A DNA stretch of 64,000 nucleotides from assembly GCF_024734665.1 (NCBI RefSeq), contig NZ_CP102931.1, positions 1,672,001 through 1,736,000 on the forward strand. The letters run 5' to 3'. A model generated the notes under the pieces. It was not told the origin of the DNA. It saw nothing but the letters and a program-made list of their open reading frames with translations, and ran no database searches. The number at the start of each line of letters is the position of its first letter. The first letter of the stretch is position 1. This document shows, piece by piece, positions 51,215-59,018 of the stretch. The stretch comes from Variovorax paradoxus. Its GTDB lineage: Bacteria; Pseudomonadota; Gammaproteobacteria; Burkholderiales; Burkholderiaceae_C. Both the position numbers and the translations under genes were made by a program.

Positions 51215-52951
51215 TCAGCAGCGGTGGCGTCCGGCCATGAGCTCGATCACCTCGCGAAAGATGGTGTTGCCGCTGGAGGTGGCCAGGTCGAGCACGTGGC
51301 TGCGGCTGTAGTAAGGGCTCAGGTCGAGGCCCACGCCGATGCCGGCGATGGCGATATCGCCACGCTGCTCCTGGCGTGCGACCACGTCGCGCAGGTGGTG
51401 GTCGAGGTAGTGTGCGTCGTTGGCCAGATGCGTGGCGCTGTCCATCGGCGAGCCGTCGGAAATCACTAGCAGCAGCTTGCGCCCCTCGCTGCGCTGGCGC
51501 AGCCGCATGCAGGCCCAGTCGATGGCTTCGCCGTCGATGCCCTCGCGGAACAGATCGGCCTTGAGCAGCGCCGCCATCGCGGGGCGTGCGCGGCGCCATG
51601 GCGTGGCTGCGGCCTTGAAGACGAGGTGGCAGCGCTCGTTGAGCCGGCCCGGGTGCGGCGGCCTGCCCGCGCGCACCCATTCGCGCTGCGGGCGTCCGCC
51701 GTTCCACGCGCCGGTGGTGAAGCCCAGCACTTCGCTGGTCACGCCGGCCTGTTCGAGCGCACGCGCGAACACGTCGGCCATCATCGCGACCGATTCGGCA
51801 TGCTCCTTCATCGAGCCCGAACAGTCGATGAGAAAGGTGACGATGCAATCGGCCACGGGCTCCATGCGCTCGGTGCGGAACAGGCGGCGCTCGGTGGGCG
51901 AGGCCACGAGCTGCGCGAGGCGGCGGCCATCGATCAGGCCTTCTTCCTGGGCGCCGTCCCAGCCATCGCGCTCGGGCTCGGCCAGCAGGGCGCGCAACTC
52001 ACGCGTGAGGCGAGCGATGTTCACGCCCTGCGCGGCGATGCGGCGGTCGAGCTTTTCGCGGTGGTCGGCGAGCACTTCCTTGCGTGCGAGCGTGGCGGCG
52101 TCGTGCTCGCGGTCGTAGGCGTTGGAGAAGACGCGATACGCGCCGCCCGCATCGTCGAGCACCGCGCTGCGGCCCGACTCGGCGGTGGTGAAGCGCTCGA
52201 CGATCTCCTGGTCCATGTCGGCCACGAGGCTGAACACGCTGCGCTTGTCGTCCACATGCGGGTCGCGCGCGGCGCTGCTGCCTTCTTCATCGGCTTCGTG
52301 CAGCATCGCGGCGACGGTGCGCGCAATGGCGCGGGCGTGCACGGCGTAGGCGGCCTGGTCGGCGCGATCCTTTCGAAGGCCCGCCAGTGCGTGGCCGATC
52401 AGCGGCGCGAGCGCGAAGCGCGTGGCCTCGAGCATGTCCTCGGTTTCTTCCACCACTTGCTGGCCGGTGACGCGAGCGCGGCAGATTTGCGCCACGGCGT
52501 ACAGCAACAGGCCGCGCGCGGTATCGGTCAGGCCCGAGTGATGGAAGGCGAGCGACCACTGTTCGTGGCGGTGCCGTAGGTTGTGGCGCATGCCGGCCAT
52601 GACTTCGGGCGCCATTGCTTCGACGCGGAACTGCTCGAGCATTTCGAACAGCATGCGTTCGACTGGCTCTTCAGGGCGCAGGCTTTCGTGCAGCGCGGCG
52701 TCCGATTCGGTGAGCCGCAGCGCGAGCCCGTCGGCTACGCCACGGAACGAGGCGAAGTCGTCGGTGTCGGGCGAGGGATGCAGGTGCGGCGCAAACCACG
52801 GCAGCGCCACGCGGCCACGGTGCAGCCGCCGACCACGAAAGTGCAGGTCGCGCTCTCCGCTGAAGGCGCGCACCACGCCCGCGCAAAGCTCCGCGACCTG
52901 TTCTTCTTGCCGCACGCGGCGCTGCATCGCGCTCGCGGGTTCGGCAGTCAT
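51215..52951 (-). CDS. CobT-like VWA protein
   Basis: 578 residues with a C-terminal von Willebrand A domain; the metal site is DCSGSM (about residue 376) and VISDGSPMDSATHL. The N-terminal part has the CobT type of acidic/charged segment. In cobaltochelatase CobT works with the AAA+ subunit CobS. Here the two sit alone, with no cobN, as a MoxR/VWA-type pair inside the sulfonate island. Role unclear; it could mature another metalloenzyme. Confidence 0.75.
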   Translation of the reverse strand: MTAEPASAMQRRVRQEEQVAELCAGVVRAFSGERDLHFRGRRLHRGRVALPWFAPHLHPSPDTDDFASFRGVADGLALRLTESDAALHESLRPEEPVERMLFEMLEQFRVEAMAPEVMAGMRHNLRHRHEQWSLAFHHSGLTDTARGLLLYAVAQICRARVTGQQVVEETEDMLEATRFALAPLIGHALAGLRKDRADQAAYAVHARAIARTVAAMLHEADEEGSSAARDPHVDDKRSVFSLVADMDQEIVERFTTAESGRSAVLDDAGGAYRVFSNAYDREHDAATLARKEVLADHREKLDRRIAAQGVNIARLTRELRALLAEPERDGWDGAQEEGLIDGRRLAQLVASPTERRLFRTERMEPVADCIVTFLIDCSGSMKEHAESVAMMADVFARALEQAGVTSEVLGFTTGAWNGGRPQREWVRAGRPPHPGRLNERCHLVFKAAATPWRRARPAMAALLKADLFREGIDGEAIDWACMRLRQRSEGRKLLLVISDGSPMDSATHLANDAHYLDHHLRDVVARQEQRGDIAIAGIGVGLDLSPYYSRSHVLDLATSSGNTIFREVIELMAGRHRC

Positions 52952-53931
52952 TCGCGCGGGCCTGCGGAGAGCTGGTGCGACTCCTTCAGTTCGCGGTCGA
53001 AGCAGCGCTGGAAGTATTCGGCGACCAGGGGTCGCTCGGCGTCGTCGCATTTGTTGACGAAGGACAGGCGAAACGCCAGCGCCGGGTCCTTGAAGATCTC
53101 GATGTTCTCGGCCCAGGTGATCACGGTGCGGGGTGACATCAGCGTCGACAGGTCACCCGCCGCGAAGCCCTTGCGCGTGAGGTCGGCCACGGCCACCATC
53201 GACGCGACCAGCTTGGTGCCAGCCTCGTCGGCCAACGATGGCACGCGCGCCTGCACGATGGCGATCTCTTCGGCCGCAGGCAGGTAGTTGAGCGAGGCCA
53301 CGATGTTCCAGCGGTCGATCTGCGCATGGTTGAGCCGCTGCGCGCCGTGGTACAGGCCGTTGAGGTTGCCCAGCCCCACCGTGTTGGCGGTGGCGAACAG
53401 GCGAAAGAAGGGGTGCGGCCGAAGCACCTTGTTCTGGTCCATCAGCGTGAACTTGCCGTCGCGCTCCAGGATGCGCTGGATGACGAACATCACGTCGGGC
53501 CGTCCCGCGTCGTACTCGTCGAAGACCAGCGCCACGGGCCGCTGCAGCGACCACGGCACGATGCCTTCCTGAAACTCGGTGACCTGCTTGCCTTCGCGCA
53601 GCACCACCGCATCTTTGCCGACGAGGTCGAGCCGGCTGATCTGGCCGTCGAGGTTGAGTCGCACGCAGGGCCAGTTCAGCCGCGCCGCCACCTGCTCGAT
53701 GTGCGTCGACTTGCCGGTGCCGTGCAGGCCCTGCACCATCACGCGCCGGTCACGTGTGAAGCCCGCGAGGATGGCGAGCGTCACGTCGGGGTTGAAGCGG
53801 TAGACCGCGTCGACCTCGGGTACGTGGTCGTCGCGTTCGCTGAAGGCGGGCACCTGCAGGTCGGTGTCGATGCCGAACACATCGCGCACGCTCAGCATCC
53901 TGTCGGGTCGAAGGTCGGCGGTGTCGGTCAT
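52948..53931 (-). CDS. CobS-like AAA+ ATPase
   Basis: 327 residues; Walker A GLHGTGKST (about 68-76) and Walker B ALVFDEYD, then sensor 1 FATANTVG. Its stop overlaps the CobT-like start by four bases (ATGA). The length and GFTRDRRVMVQG stretch match CobS, the AAA+ chelatase subunit. Partner of the VWA protein. Confidence 0.8.
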   Translation of the reverse strand: MTDTADLRPDRMLSVRDVFGIDTDLQVPAFSERDDHVPEVDAVYRFNPDVTLAILAGFTRDRRVMVQGLHGTGKSTHIEQVAARLNWPCVRLNLDGQISRLDLVGKDAVVLREGKQVTEFQEGIVPWSLQRPVALVFDEYDAGRPDVMFVIQRILERDGKFTLMDQNKVLRPHPFFRLFATANTVGLGNLNGLYHGAQRLNHAQIDRWNIVASLNYLPAAEEIAIVQARVPSLADEAGTKLVASMVAVADLTRKGFAAGDLSTLMSPRTVITWAENIEIFKDPALAFRLSFVNKCDDAERPLVAEYFQRCFDRELKESHQLSAGPRE

Positions 53932-53958
53932 GGCGGCTTTCGGGGAATGTGGGGTTCT

Positions 53959-54777
53959 TCAGGCCTGCGCGCGATCGGAGGCTGCGTCGGCATCGATGCG
54001 GCTCAGCGCCTGTGCGGCGCGTTGCAACGCGGGCAGCAGCGTCTTCGCCTTGGCCGCATCGAGCCGCATCACTGGCGCCTGCACCGCGATGCACAGGTTG
54101 GAAGGCGCGTCGTCGCCCGAAGGCACCAGCGTGGCGATGCATAGCAGGCCCGGCAGGAACTCTTCATGGTCGATGGCGTAGCCGTCCTTGCGCACGCGCT
54201 GCACTTCCTTTTCCAGCGCCTCGGGGTCGGTCAGCGTTCTGGGTGTGTACGGTTCGAGCGGCGCGTTCGACAGCAGCCGGCGGCGCTGCGCCGCGCTCAT
54301 CTGCGAAAGAAAGATCTTGCCGCTGGCCGAGCAGTGCACAGGCACGCGCGAGCCCGAGTGCAGGTAGAAGCGCAGCGGCGCGGCGGTCTCCACGCGGTCG
54401 AGGTACACGACCTCGCTGCCCGAAAGGGCCGTGAGGTTGCAGCTCTCACCGATCTCTTCCACCAGCTGGCGCAGCACCGTGTGGCGCGCACCGTGCAGGC
54501 TGTCGTTGAGCAGCAGGTTTTCGGCAAGTCGCCGCAGCCGCGTGCCGATGCCGTAGTGGCGGCCATCGCCTTCGCGCTGCAGCAGTCCTGCGCCTTCGAG
54601 CTGCTGGAGCATGCGGTGCAGCGTGGGCTTGGGCAGGCCGGTTTCTTCCACCAGGCCCTGCAGCGAGTAGCGCTGGTCTTTCGCGGCCATGACTTCGAGC
54701 AGCGCGAACAGGCGCATGGTGGGCGTGTCGCCCGCCGGTTCCTGCGCTTCCGGTGAGAGGCCTTTGACGATCTTCAT
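53959..54777 (-). CDS. IclR family regulator divergent from xsc
   Basis: 272 residues with HTH (YSLQGLVEETGLPKPTLHRM) and IclR effector domain (GESCNLTALSGSEVVYLDRV). It reads away from xsc and 28 bases after the CobS-like gene. The intergenic region has a strong promoter and palindromic operator for xsc. Likely sulfoacetaldehyde-responsive. Confidence 0.86.
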   Translation of the reverse strand: MKIVKGLSPEAQEPAGDTPTMRLFALLEVMAAKDQRYSLQGLVEETGLPKPTLHRMLQQLEGAGLLQREGDGRHYGIGTRLRRLAENLLLNDSLHGARHTVLRQLVEEIGESCNLTALSGSEVVYLDRVETAAPLRFYLHSGSRVPVHCSASGKIFLSQMSAAQRRRLLSNAPLEPYTPRTLTDPEALEKEVQRVRKDGYAIDHEEFLPGLLCIATLVPSGDDAPSNLCIAVQAPVMRLDAAKAKTLLPALQRAAQALSRIDADAASDRAQA

Positions 54778-54839
54778 GGGGCCGGATCATATTCTTTTTA
54801 CGAAAAACAAGACAATACGTTCCGTTTTTTGTAAATTGT

Positions 54840-54901
54840 TTGACGCCGCAGCGATGCCGACCTATATTCCGCCGGAATGAAATCCGGAACGAGAAGTTCC
54901 G
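54840..54901 (+). promoter_or_regulatory. xsc promoter and IclR operators
   Basis: Sigma-70 promoter TTGACG (54840-54845), 17-base spacer, TATATT (54863-54868). ATTCCGCCGGAAT (54866-54878) overlaps the -10 element, and CGGAACGAGAAGTTCCG (54885-54901) lies just downstream, both palindromic with the IclR half-site GGAAC/GTTCC. Confidence 0.78.
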
Positions 54902-54949
54902 ACTTTTGACGCGCAACCACTGCCCACTTTCCTTCAGGAGACGCCTTCC

Positions 54950-56773
54950 ATGAGCCAGAAGCAACCCGCAGCACCCACACGCGAAGCCGTCACCGGCGTG
55001 CAGAAGATGACGCCCTCCGAGGCCTTCGTCGAGACCATGGTCGCCAACGGCGTGACCGACATCTTCGGCATCATGGGCTCGGCCTTCATGGACGCGATGG
55101 ACATCTTTGCGCCCGCCGGCATCCGCCTGATTCCGGTGGTGCATGAGCAGGGCGGCGCCCATATGGCCGACGGCTATGCGCGCGTGTCGGGCCGCCATGG
55201 CCTCGTGATCGGCCAGAACGGCCCCGGCATCAGCAACTGCGTGACAGCCATCGCGGCCGCCTACTGGGCGCACAGCCCGGTCGTGATGATCACACCCGAG
55301 ACCGGCACCATGGGCATGGGCCTCGGCGGTTTCCAGGAAGCCAACCAGCTGCCGATGTTCCAGGAGTTCACCAAGTACCAGGGCCACGTGAACAACCCCA
55401 AGCGCATGGCCGAGTACACGGCGCGCTGCTTCGACCGTGCCATCTCAGAGATGGGCCCGACGCAGCTGAACATTCCGCGCGACTACTTCTATGGCGAGAT
55501 CACCACCGAGATCCCGAAGCCGATGCGCGTGGAGCGCGGCGCGGGCGGCGAGAACAGCCTGAACGCGGCCGTCGAGCTGCTGGCTTCGGCGAAGTTTCCG
55601 GTGATTCTCTCGGGCGGCGGCGTGGTCATGGGCGATGCGGTGGAAGAGTGCAAGGCACTCGCCGAGCGCCTCGGCGCGCCGGTGGCCAACGGCTACCTGC
55701 GCAACGACTCCTTCCCCGCGAGCCACCCGCTGGCAGCGGGGCCGTTGGGTTATCAAGGCTCCAAGGCCGCGATGAAGCTCATCGCGCAGGCCGACGTGGT
55801 GCTCGCACTCGGCTCGCGCATGGGCCCCTTCGGCACACTGCCGCAGCACGGCATGGACTACTGGCCGAAGGACGCGAAGATCATCCAGGTAGAGGCCGAT
55901 CACACCAACCTCGGCCTCGTTAAGAAGATCACCGTGGGCATCCACGGCGACGCCAAGGCCACGGCGAAGGAACTGCTCAAGCGCCTGCAAGGCAAGACGC
56001 TGGCCTGCGACGCCACCAAGGCCGATCGCGCCGCGAAGATCAAGGCCGAGAAAGCCGCGTGGGAAAAAGAACTCGACGAGTGGACCCACGAGCGCGACCA
56101 GTTCAGCCTCGACGCCATCGAGGAAGCGAAAGGCGAGAAGACGCCGACGGGCGGCAGCTACCTGCACCCGCGCCAGGTGCTGCGCGAACTCGAAAAAGCC
56201 ATGCCGCCGCGCGTGATGGTCTCCACCGACATCGGCAACATCAACGCCATTGCCAACAGCTACCTGCGCTTCGAGGAGCCGCGCAGCTTCTTCGCGCCGA
56301 TGAGCTTCGGCAACTGCGGCTACTCGCTGCCGACCATGATCGGCGCCAAATGCGCGGCGCCCGACCGCCCGGCAGTGGCCTATGCCGGTGACGGTGCCTG
56401 GGGCATGAGCATGGTGGAAATCATGACGGCCGTGCGCCACGACATTCCGGTGACGGCCGTGGTCTTCCACAACCGGCAGTGGGGTGCGGAGAAGAAGAAC
56501 CAGGTTGACTTCTACAATCGCCGCTTCGTGGCCGGCGAACTCGAAAGCGAAAGCTTCGCGGGCATCGCCAAGGCCATGGGCGCCGAGGGCATCGTGGTCG
56601 ACAAACTCGAAGACGTGGGCCCGGCGCTGAAGAAGGCCATCGACATGCAGATGAACGAAGGCAAGACCTGCGTGATAGAGATCATGTGCACGCGCGAGCT
56701 GGGAGACCCATTCCGCCGCGACGCGCTGTCGAAGCCGGTGCGCTTCCTCGACAAGTACAAGGACTACGTCTGA
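54950..56773 (+). CDS. xsc: Sulfoacetaldehyde acetyltransferase
   Basis: 607 residues of the thiamine-diphosphate enzyme family. The ThDP-binding motif is GDGAWGMSMVEIMTAVRHDI and the Xsc-typical HNRQWGAEKKNQVDFYN is intact; the FAD/pyrimidine domain contains IMGSAFMDAMDIFAPAGIR. It converts sulfoacetaldehyde plus phosphate to acetyl phosphate and sulfite, the common desulfonation step. AGGAG precedes the ATG. It is 8 bases from the acetate kinase gene. Confidence 0.95.
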   Translation: MSQKQPAAPTREAVTGVQKMTPSEAFVETMVANGVTDIFGIMGSAFMDAMDIFAPAGIRLIPVVHEQGGAHMADGYARVSGRHGLVIGQNGPGISNCVTAIAAAYWAHSPVVMITPETGTMGMGLGGFQEANQLPMFQEFTKYQGHVNNPKRMAEYTARCFDRAISEMGPTQLNIPRDYFYGEITTEIPKPMRVERGAGGENSLNAAVELLASAKFPVILSGGGVVMGDAVEECKALAERLGAPVANGYLRNDSFPASHPLAAGPLGYQGSKAAMKLIAQADVVLALGSRMGPFGTLPQHGMDYWPKDAKIIQVEADHTNLGLVKKITVGIHGDAKATAKELLKRLQGKTLACDATKADRAAKIKAEKAAWEKELDEWTHERDQFSLDAIEEAKGEKTPTGGSYLHPRQVLRELEKAMPPRVMVSTDIGNINAIANSYLRFEEPRSFFAPMSFGNCGYSLPTMIGAKCAAPDRPAVAYAGDGAWGMSMVEIMTAVRHDIPVTAVVFHNRQWGAEKKNQVDFYNRRFVAGELESESFAGIAKAMGAEGIVVDKLEDVGPALKKAIDMQMNEGKTCVIEIMCTRELGDPFRRDALSKPVRFLDKYKDYV

Positions 56774-56781
56774 GCCATTCC

Positions 56782-57984
56782 ATGACCGACTCGCTGCTGA
56801 CGCTGAACGCGGGGTCGTCGTCGATCAAGGTTGCATTGTTCGATGCGGCTGGTGACGGCGATGCATCGTTGCCCGCAGCGCGTTGGTCGGGGCAGGCGGA
56901 TGGGCTTGGCGCGGGCCTGAAAGCTCGGCTGCGTGTGCGCGATGCCCAGGGGCAGACGCTGCACGACGCGGCGCTCGATGGCGCGCAGGCTTCGCATCAG
57001 GGTGCGCTTGCGGCCTTGCTCGAATGGCATGCGCAGCAGGCCGATGGCCGGCGCATCGCGGCGGTCGGGCATCGCATCGTGCATGGCGGCGCGGACTTCG
57101 TGGCGCCGGTGCGTGTCGATGCTTCGGTGCTCGATGCGCTCGCCAAGCTCGAGCCACTGGCGCCGTTGCACCAGCCGCACAACCTTGCGGGCGTGCGCGC
57201 GGCAATGGCGGCGTTCGAGGGCGTGCCGCAGGTGGCGTGCTTTGACACGGCCTTTCATGCGGTGCAGCCAGAGGTCAACCGCCGCTTCGCGTTGCCGCGT
57301 GCGCTGCATGACGCCGGCGTGCGGCGCTACGGCTTTCACGGCCTTTCCTATGAATCGATCGTCGCACAGTTCGCGGGCATCGCGCCCGAGCTGGCACAGC
57401 GGCGCGTGATCGTCGCGCACCTGGGCAATGGTGCGTCGATGTGCGGCATTGCACAGGGCCGATCGGTCGCGACGACCATGACTTTCTCGCCGCTCGACGG
57501 GTTGACGATGGGCACGCGCTGCGGCCACATCGATGCGGCCGTCGTGCTGTATCTGATGCGTTCGCACGGCATGTCGGCCGACCGGGTCGAGGCGCTGCTG
57601 TTCCGCGAATCGGGCCTGCTCGGCATCTCGGGCGTGTCGAGCGATATGCGTGCACTGGAGGCTTCTGCCGAGCCTGCCGCGGCCGAGGCCATCGGGCACT
57701 TCGCTGAGCAGGTGGTGCAGCACATGGGCAGCCTCGCGGCTGCGCTGCGCGGTGTCGATGCCATCGTGTTCACCGGCGGCATCGGCGAGAACGCGGCCCC
57801 GCTGCGTGAACGCATCCTCGAAGACTGCGAATGGCTGGGTGTGAATGTCGACGCGGCCGCCAACCGCAAGGGCGACGCGCGGCTCACTACGGCCGAGAGT
57901 CCTGTCAGCGCGTGGGTGCTGCGCACTGACGAAGAGGCGGTCATTGCGCGCCACACGGCGAACGTGCTGCGCGCTGCTGGCTGA
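56782..57984 (+). CDS. ackA: Acetate kinase
   Basis: 400 residues with LNAGSSSIK, VGHRIVHGG, FDTAFH and FTGGIGENAAPLRERILEDC, the acetate-kinase motifs. It follows xsc directly, so acetyl phosphate from desulfonation is used to make ATP and acetate, in place of the phosphotransacetylase (pta) usually found with xsc. Confidence 0.94.
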   Translation: MTDSLLTLNAGSSSIKVALFDAAGDGDASLPAARWSGQADGLGAGLKARLRVRDAQGQTLHDAALDGAQASHQGALAALLEWHAQQADGRRIAAVGHRIVHGGADFVAPVRVDASVLDALAKLEPLAPLHQPHNLAGVRAAMAAFEGVPQVACFDTAFHAVQPEVNRRFALPRALHDAGVRRYGFHGLSYESIVAQFAGIAPELAQRRVIVAHLGNGASMCGIAQGRSVATTMTFSPLDGLTMGTRCGHIDAAVVLYLMRSHGMSADRVEALLFRESGLLGISGVSSDMRALEASAEPAAAEAIGHFAEQVVQHMGSLAAALRGVDAIVFTGGIGENAAPLRERILEDCEWLGVNVDAAANRKGDARLTTAESPVSAWVLRTDEEAVIARHTANVLRAAG

Positions 57985-57991
57985 GGGCTTC

Positions 57992-58936
57992 CTAGCGCGC
58001 CGATGAAGCGCGTGGCACGCTGGCGCCGCAGTGGCGCATGAAGTCCGCGGTTGCGCGGCCCAGCAGCTTGTCGCGGTGCATCACAGTTGCCAGCCGCCGC
58101 ATGCCCGCCGGCAACCGCGTACGCAGCTCGATCAGGTGTCCGTCTTCCAGCGCTTGCGCCACTGTGTAGCGCGACAGGCAGGCCAGCCCGGTGCCGGAGG
58201 CCACCACGCGCTTGATTGCTTCGGTGCTGCCCAGCTCGAAGCCCACGCGCACCTGCTCGAGGTTCTGGATCAGCCATGCGTCCGTTACCTGCCGCGTGCC
58301 CGAGCCGTGCTCGCGCAGCACCCACGTGGCTTGCGAGAGCTGCTTGTGCGTGGCGATGCGGCCCGCCAGCGCGTGGCCAGGCGCGGCGACGATCACCAGC
58401 TCGTCTTCGCGCCAGGCGCGCACCACGAGGTCGGGGTGCGTCTGCGGGCCTTCGATGAAGCCAACGTCCACGTCGAAGCCCGCGACCGCCTCGATCACGT
58501 CGTGCGTATTCGCGATGTGCAGGTGCACTTGGCTCTGCGGATGCAGGTGCGTCCATTGCGACACCTTCTCGGGCAGCAGGTACTCGCCGATGGTGAAGCT
58601 GGCCGCCACCCGCAGCGGCGCCGCATGCTCGCCGCTGAACAGCGCCTCGACCTCGCCCGCCTGATCGAGCAGCGCCTGCGCCTTGGGCAGCAGCGCGCGG
58701 CCGTTCTCGTTGAGCACCAGCCGGCGTCCGAGCCGGTCGAAGAGCAAAACGCCCACTGAAGACTCCAGGTCGGCCAGCGCGCTGCTCGCGGCCGATTGCG
58801 AACGCGCGATGCGGTCGGCGGCGGCGCGGGTGCTGCCTTCGCGCGCGGTGGCGACGAACACTTCAAGCTGCCGCAGGTTGAGGCGAAGGCGCTGGCTCGA
58901 AGTCTGACTCTGAAGCTGATCTGTTTTTCCGGTCAT
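57992..58936 (-). CDS. LysR family regulator
   Basis: 314 residues from MTGKTDQLQSQTSSQRLRLN; the HTH is TRAAADRIARSQSAASSALA. It is divergent from the molybdenum oxidoreductase (sulfite dehydrogenase) operon and convergent with ackA. It is the likely regulator of soeABC. Confidence 0.86.
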   Translation of the reverse strand: MTGKTDQLQSQTSSQRLRLNLRQLEVFVATAREGSTRAAADRIARSQSAASSALADLESSVGVLLFDRLGRRLVLNENGRALLPKAQALLDQAGEVEALFSGEHAAPLRVAASFTIGEYLLPEKVSQWTHLHPQSQVHLHIANTHDVIEAVAGFDVDVGFIEGPQTHPDLVVRAWREDELVIVAAPGHALAGRIATHKQLSQATWVLREHGSGTRQVTDAWLIQNLEQVRVGFELGSTEAIKRVVASGTGLACLSRYTVAQALEDGHLIELRTRLPAGMRRLATVMHRDKLLGRATADFMRHCGASVPRASSAR

Positions 58937-59018
58937 GGTGAGCGATATTCTCTGCTTTTTCGTTTGATCGAGGCTGCATAACATCGCACGGACCCCGCCT
59001 GAAAACAAAGGACCGCCA

